Source of the DNA: Bacilli bacterium
Lineage (GTDB): Bacteria > Bacillota_I > Bacilli_A > RF39 > UBA660
Assembly: GCA_022793145.1 (NCBI GenBank)
Contig: JAAWCI010000084.1
Coordinates: forward strand, 1 to 8,686
Length of the DNA: 8,686 nt
Direction of reading: 5' to 3'
Positions 4,987-8,686 of the stretch are shown here, piece by piece. The notes under the pieces are model-generated. The model was given only the letters and a program-made list of their open reading frames with translations, was not told the DNA's origin and searched no databases. Position numbers and translations under genes: made by a program. Position 1 is the stretch's first letter. Each line of letters starts with the position of its first letter.

Positions 4987-5843
4987 ATGGAAAATTATAG
5001 TTTAAATGAATTAATTGAAAAATATAAATTATCTAAAGAAGAACATAATAAAGTTTTAGAATCGCTAAAAAAAGATTTATTTGCAAATAATACTATTACT
5101 GAAAACCCATCAGTTATGTTTGTCATTGGACAACCAGGTTGTGGTAAAACAACATTTATAAATAGTACTGATTTATCTAGGTATATAATTATAAATTCTG
5201 ATGATTATCGCTCATTTAACAAATATTCCAAAGAAATATTAGATAAATATCCAACTTCTTATGCTAAACTTACAAATTTTGATGCTCATTTATGGGGAGA
5301 TGAATTGTTTTCTTATGCAATACAAAATGGGTATTCAGTTTTAAGAGAAAAAGCACCAACTGATTATAGTCTATTAGAATTATTAAAAACGTTGCCTCAT
5401 AACTATGATGTAGTTATAAATGTAATTGTAGCAGGAAATTTAGCAAGTCTACTTGCAACGAGAGAAAGATATGAAAAGGAAATTCTTGAAAGTAAGAATG
5501 CCAAATTATCAAATATAGAAGCCCATAATAAATGTTATAACTTATTACCAGATTTCATCTCAGGATGTTTATCTCTTGGTGTAAAAGTAAATTATATACT
5601 TCCTGTTACAGTCAATTTAAAATTGTTTCTGTTAGAGATGATGCTTTAGATTTATTACAAAAATTTAGAGAAGAAAGTAATGGGAAAGTTTCTCTTAATT
5701 ATGATATAAGGATGAATAATATTAAAAGAAATATGATAAATAGAAATGCCCCTCAGGAACAATTTGATGAACTGGGGAAAGTAGAAAGCATTTATTTTAA
5801 AACACTAAATCCCAATGATAATGAACAAATTTATAAGAAATAA
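4987..5843 (+). pseudogene. Zeta-toxin-like kinase split by a -1 frameshift
   Basis: ATG 4987 sits 5 nt after GGAGG (4977-4981). The first frame gives 220 aa ending at TAG 5647-5649. The -1 frame continues without interruption to TAA 5843, and joining them at codon 212 gives 285 aa, close to the 287 aa of pSM19035 zeta. Seen: Walker A GQPGCGKT (48-55); INSDDYR at 69-75, where zeta has its catalytic Asp; Glu121, matching the UDP-GlcNAc-binding Glu; RERYE with Arg161; and a 'NLLP' block. Zeta/PezT toxins (PF06414) phosphorylate UDP-N-acetylglucosamine and block wall synthesis. No epsilon-like antitoxin precedes it. The break lies at T TTA AAA (5616-5622). It may be a lost A in an A5 run, or programmed frameshifting. 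The 220-aa product keeps the visible catalytic residues and might be active. Confidence 0.8.
5616..5622 (+). other. In-phase slippery heptamer T TTA AAA at the kinase frame break
   Basis: The zero-frame codons are AAT-TTA-AAA, so T TTA AAA fits the X XXY YYZ pattern for -1 slippage exactly, and the continuing frame is -1. I see no strong stem or pseudoknot within the next 60 nt and no Shine-Dalgarno-like stimulator at about 10 nt upstream, which weakens the programmed explanation. Confidence 0.5.
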
Positions 5844-5886
5844 GGATAAAATAATTAATATTGATTAAGAAAGGAGCACTTTAGTT

Positions 5887-6894
5887 ATGATAGAAAAGGA
5901 ATTTAAAAACATAGTGGAAGAAATTAAACAACAAATTAGTTCTACTCAATATGAAATATTTAAAAATGCAAATATGAATTTGCTAAAACTTTATTATAAT
6001 ATTGGTAAAACAATTAATGAAAATTCTAGTTGGGGAAACAAATTTATTGATGAATTAGCAACAGAATTAAAGATTACATTTCCAAATATAAAAGGTTTTT
6101 CTGTTAGAAATTTAAAGAGTATGAAGAAGTATTATATTGAATGTAGTAAAAATGAAAAAGTGCAGATGTCGTCTGCACAAATTCCATGGTCCCACAATAT
6201 GTTAATTTTAGATAAAATTCAAGATGATACTAAAAGAATTTGGTATATGGAACAGACAGCAATTAATGGTTGGAGTTATGATGTTTTGGCATTTCAAATA
6301 AAAAGCGAGTTATATGAAAGACAGGTTTTAGGAGATAAACCAAATAACTTTAATGAATCATTGTCTAGTCCTCAAAGTGAACTAGCAAAGGATATGATGA
6401 AGGATCCTTATATTTTAAATTTAACAGGATTAAAACAAAATTATATTGAAACAGAATTAGAACAAGCAATGGTTGAAAAAATTAAAACAGTATTACTAGA
6501 ACTAGGTAATGGATTTAGTTTTGTTGGAAATCAATATAAATTGGAAGTTGGGAATAAAGACTATTTTATAGATTTATTGTTTTATCATACTAAATTACAT
6601 TGCTACATAGTTGTTGAATTAAAAAACACTGAATTTAAACCAGAATATGCAGGTAAAGTAAATTTTTATTTGTCAGCAGTGGATGATTTAGTTAAGGATG
6701 AACAAGACAATCCTAGCATTGGAATAATCCTTTGTAGAGAAAAGGATAAATTTTCAGTTGAATATGCTCTAAAAGATATAAATAAACCTATTGGAGTTAG
6801 TTCTTATGAAATATCTAAATTTTTACCAAAAGATATATTAGAATCTTTACCTACAGAAGAAGAACTAAATTTACATATTGATATTACAGAGTAA
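5887..6894 (+). CDS. YhcG/DUF1016-family PDDEXK nuclease
   Basis: 335 aa, ATG 5887 with AAGGAG at 5871-5876. Seen: an N-terminal DUF1016-type helical region (about 1-150) with the family hallmarks GxTINE, FSVRNLKSMKKYY and QIPWSHN; then a C-terminal PDDEXK fold (PF06250) with the metal-binding set FIDLLFYH (Asp229) and VVELK (Glu244, Lys246), followed by the EYAGKVNFYL helix. The catalytic residues are intact and the length is normal. Family members are predicted DNA nucleases, common in mobile elements and near restriction-modification and other defence genes; the substrate is not established. It sits 43 nt after the kinase and 4 nt before the DUF4238 gene. A 7-bp perfect hairpin (GTGCAGA/TCTGCAC, 6160-6178) lies within the coding sequence. 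Confidence 0.92.
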   Translation: MIEKEFKNIVEEIKQQISSTQYEIFKNANMNLLKLYYNIGKTINENSSWGNKFIDELATELKITFPNIKGFSVRNLKSMKKYYIECSKNEKVQMSSAQIPWSHNMLILDKIQDDTKRIWYMEQTAINGWSYDVLAFQIKSELYERQVLGDKPNNFNESLSSPQSELAKDMMKDPYILNLTGLKQNYIETELEQAMVEKIKTVLLELGNGFSFVGNQYKLEVGNKDYFIDLLFYHTKLHCYIVVELKNTEFKPEYAGKVNFYLSAVDDLVKDEQDNPSIGIILCREKDKFSVEYALKDINKPIGVSSYEISKFLPKDILESLPTEEELNLHIDITE

Positions 6895-6898
6895 ATCT

Positions 6899-8074
6899 AT
6901 GAAAATAGGAAGTACAAAAAAACAACATTATGTTCCAAGATTCTATATGAAAAATTTTGCAAATGATAATAAACAATTCAATGTCATTGATATTTTTAAA
7001 AAGAAATGTTATAACAATGTCCCATATATGAATCAGTGCTATGAGAATTATTTTTATGATAAAGATAATAAATGGGAAAATGAATTAGGAATTTTGGAAG
7101 TTAAGTGGTCAACTTTAATAAATAAAATAATTTGCGAGGATTATTATCCTAGTGAAGATGAAAAGATTATTTTAAAAGAATTTGCAATGTTTCAGAAAAA
7201 TAGAACTAAATATCATTCAGAGGAATTAAAGAGTTTAATTTGGACAAATCTAAAAGTTGGTGTAGAACTTGAATTCAATTCTAAAAATAAGTACTTTGAT
7301 GAGTTAGAATTCGAAAAGTTAAAGGATGATTTTTTGAAGGATAAAATGCAAAATGTAATTCAAGAATCACTAGAGATGTCGAGATCAGCTTGTAAACATA
7401 TAAATGATTTAGAACTATGTATTATAAAGTACAATACAAAGAAAAAATTAATTTCATCAGATAATCCTATTATTAACTACAATAATTTTTATTTTAGATC
7501 AACAGGATATGATAATGCCGGAATTATCATATTTTTTCCAATAAGTAGTGAAATACTAATAGTAATATATGATTCTAAAATGTATACAGGTAACGATAAT
7601 AAAAAATTGATTATTAGTAATAATGAGTATGAAGTAAAATATTTAAATTACTATCAAATTCTTAATTCTAATGGACTGATTTTTTATAAAGATAGTGAAA
7701 TGACTAAAGAATTAATAACAAGTCTTAACAATAATAAAATTAAAAAATATTTAAAATATAACAAAAATACACCAAGTGTTATAGGACCACCAAATGAAAA
7801 AATAATAATGATGCAATCAAATTATATTTTATTACAACATAATTTTACATTTGCTCAATTACCATTAAAAGCAAGAGCAATACCCCAAAATGCTTTAGAT
7901 TGGTTTCCAAGAAAGTATGATAAAAAATATAAAGAGAGAATGCATTTTAGAGAAAAAATAATCCCAAATATAAGAGAATTTAATGAAGGATTACATAAAG
8001 GAGTTACTTGGAAGGAAAATGACGCAAAAACGTTTAATACATTTGTATTAGATTATTGGAAAAATAACTTATAA
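6899..8074 (+). CDS. DUF4238 domain protein
   Basis: 391 aa from ATG 6899, only 4 nt after the nuclease stop, which suggests translational coupling since the upstream ribosome site is weak; the in-frame TTG at 6878 would overlap the nuclease. Seen: the DUF4238 signature KKQHYVPRFYMKNF at about residues 6-19, the family's central ISSDNPII element, and the hydrophobic strand pair around FFPISSEILIVIYD. The biochemical function of DUF4238 (PF14022) is not known to me. The C-terminal half after about residue 290 (a Lys/Arg-rich stretch with 'ALDWFPRKYDKKYKERM') has no features I recognise. It contains no signal peptide or membrane segment. Its tight pairing with a PDDEXK nuclease suggests the two proteins act together, an inference from spacing only. 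Confidence 0.85.
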   Translation: MKIGSTKKQHYVPRFYMKNFANDNKQFNVIDIFKKKCYNNVPYMNQCYENYFYDKDNKWENELGILEVKWSTLINKIICEDYYPSEDEKIILKEFAMFQKNRTKYHSEELKSLIWTNLKVGVELEFNSKNKYFDELEFEKLKDDFLKDKMQNVIQESLEMSRSACKHINDLELCIIKYNTKKKLISSDNPIINYNNFYFRSTGYDNAGIIIFFPISSEILIVIYDSKMYTGNDNKKLIISNNEYEVKYLNYYQILNSNGLIFYKDSEMTKELITSLNNNKIKKYLKYNKNTPSVIGPPNEKIIMMQSNYILLQHNFTFAQLPLKARAIPQNALDWFPRKYDKKYKERMHFREKIIPNIREFNEGLHKGVTWKENDAKTFNTFVLDYWKNNL

Positions 8075-8096
8075 ATTTAGGTGTTATTTAGGTGCT
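8075..8096 (+). repeat. Two tandem 11-bp repeats directly after the last cargo gene
   Basis: ATTTAGGTGTT (8075-8085) is followed at once by ATTTAGGTGCT (8086-8096), matching at 10 of 11 positions. The first unit begins at the base after the stop codon. Short direct repeats of this size occur as integrase arm-binding sites near element ends, but two copies can also arise by chance in such A/T-rich DNA. Confidence 0.5.
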
Positions 8097-8182
8097 AAAA
8101 TCTATAAACTTTGCTAAAATATAATGGTAAATTTTAATCTAAAATAAACATAACTAAATGAGAAATAAAGGAAAAAACAGCA

Positions 8183-8262
8183 TTTTAATTCAAAAGGGTA
8201 CGAAAAAATTTCGCCCCCTGAAGGAGCCGAAAGGCCCCACTTTTTGTTATTATGAATTAAAA
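8183..8262. repeat. 80-bp inverted-repeat element with GC-rich interior
   Basis: Perfect 10-bp arms TTTTAATTCA (8183-8192) and TGAATTAAAA (8253-8262) enclose a GC-rich island that stands out from its A/T surroundings. Inside are CGAAA/TTTCG (8201-8213), a GAAA-tetraloop hairpin at 8223-8238, and a possible GGG/CCC pairing (8196-8198 with 8236-8238). It could be a two-way terminator between the convergent cargo and TetR genes, or a structured end of the element. The rest of 8097-8317 shows no gene. Confidence 0.6.
8223..8245 (+). terminator. Probable intrinsic terminator of the cargo operon
   Basis: GGAGCC (8223-8228), a GAAA tetraloop, then GGCCCC (8233-8238) form a six-step stem with one A-C mismatch, followed by AC and five T. 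It lies 149 nt after the DUF4238 stop and is the only GC-rich stem with a T-run in the right arm. Confidence 0.6.
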
Positions 8263-8317
8263 ACTATTAAGTTTATTTAAAATTACAAAAAATCCAAGTT
8301 TCACATATTCTAATTTC

Positions 8318-8686
8318 TTAGATACCTTTATTTTGGGATATGAGGGATAAAATCTCTTCAATAGTTTCTTGCATTCCACGTTTAACCCATTCATTCACAA
8401 TTCCAAATATACCATAACCAATAAATGAAGTAACATAGGCTTCCATATTGGTTTTCTTTTTCTCTAGTTCGCAGGCTTTTAATATTGTTTTTAAAACGAT
8501 ATCAGATAAGCCATTTCTATACATCATTAAATAAAAATCTTTGTATTTTTTATAGTGAATAAGAAGGGATGGAATTAAACTTTCAGGAGTAGAATTTTTA
8601 TCATTTTCATATTCTTTTCCCCATTGCTTGATTAATTTCGTATCATACTTTATTAAAACATCTTCTTTACTTTCAAAATTTCGATA
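8318..8686 (-). CDS. TetR/AcrR-family transcriptional regulator, N-terminus cut by window edge
   Basis: The minus-strand frame is open from the right edge to TAA at 8318-8320, 122 residues in all, so the true start is outside the window; the ATG at 8527 is internal. Seen: the first visible residues YRNFESKEDVL match the end of the TetR helix-turn-helix ('FYRxFxSKExLL'), followed by a ligand-domain region. The C-terminal pattern FIGYGIFGIVNEWVKRGMQET fits the TetR_C type seen in Firmicutes regulators ('yGixGiixeWxxxGmxEs'). About 30-40 N-terminal residues should be missing. It converges on the cargo operon across the 80-bp inverted-repeat element. It may belong to the host chromosome beyond the element's end, or be one more accessory gene; nothing in the window decides this. 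Target and ligand are unknown. Confidence 0.87.
   Translation of the reverse strand, partial: YRNFESKEDVLIKYDTKLIKQWGKEYENDKNSTPESLIPSLLIHYKKYKDFYLMMYRNGLSDIVLKTILKACELEKKKTNMEAYVTSFIGYGIFGIVNEWVKRGMQETIEEILSLISQNKGI

Noticed and set aside
5565..5843. An independent 92-residue gene after the kinase
   Set aside because: Its first 19 residues are out-of-frame kinase sequence, the start has no ribosome site, and the rest continues the zeta-like fold in the -1 frame.
8086..8102. A fifth operator-like copy (AGGTGCTAAAATC)
   Set aside because: It matches the 13-bp consensus only with an extra base and lacks the TGKC end; it is better described as part of the 11-bp tandem repeat.
8216..8240. Hammerhead-ribozyme-like string (CTGAAGG...CCGAAAGG)
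   Set aside because: The required CUGAUGA core is absent; a GAAA-tetraloop terminator hairpin explains the sequence better.
8318..8527. A separate 69-residue minus-strand gene
   Set aside because: The frame is open to the window edge and the upstream residues complete a TetR helix-turn-helix end, so the ATG at 8527 is internal to a larger gene.
1..8686. CRISPR array, tRNA or rRNA genes
   Set aside because: No regularly spaced repeats of CRISPR size, no tRNA cloverleaf pattern and no rRNA sequence apart from the short boxA-like motif were seen on either strand.

Overview
The window is AT-rich DNA with strong GGAGG-type ribosome binding sites. Every complete gene stops with TAA or TAG, and tryptophan is read from TGG, so the standard code is in use. 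This points to a low-GC Firmicute (Bacillota). The gene content is that of a mobilizable element: a MobV-type relaxase, a RepA-like ATPase, a small DNA-binding-type protein, a double-HTH repressor and a block of accessory genes. No integrase or replication initiator lies inside the window, so the element probably continues to the left.

Left arm (1-2760, minus strand). A divergent control region fires leftward through an approximately 265-nt leader into an 80-aa gene and a RepA-like hexameric ATPase. A 340-bp gap packed with perfect inverted repeats follows, and is a good candidate for the origin of transfer. The MobV/Mob_Pre relaxase comes next and runs off the left edge.

Control region (2463-2862). 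Two back-to-back promoters are readable. Four copies of a 13-bp motif (GGTGYAWWWTGKC) lie over and next to them, two in each orientation. One copy overlaps each promoter's -35 region. The neighbouring rightward gene encodes a protein with two XRE helix-turn-helix domains, the obvious candidate to bind them. The leftward leader carries a perfect Bacillus-style boxA (TGTTCTTTGAAAACT), suggesting Nus-factor antitermination of the transfer operon.

Right arm (2863-8074, plus strand). After the repressor and a spacer with TGACA/TGTCA inverted repeats come five close-packed genes: an alpha/beta hydrolase, a YbaK/ProX-type aminoacyl-tRNA deacylase homologue with Asn at the usual catalytic Lys position, a zeta-toxin-like kinase split by a -1 frameshift at an in-phase T TTA AAA heptamer, a YhcG/DUF1016 PDDEXK nuclease, and a DUF4238 protein. 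The content looks like a toxin/defence-type cargo operon, but no known named system matches the full set. It ends in a structured GC-rich island with a probable terminator.

Right edge (8318-8686, minus strand). A partial TetR/AcrR regulator enters from the right. It may be the host flank or another element gene.
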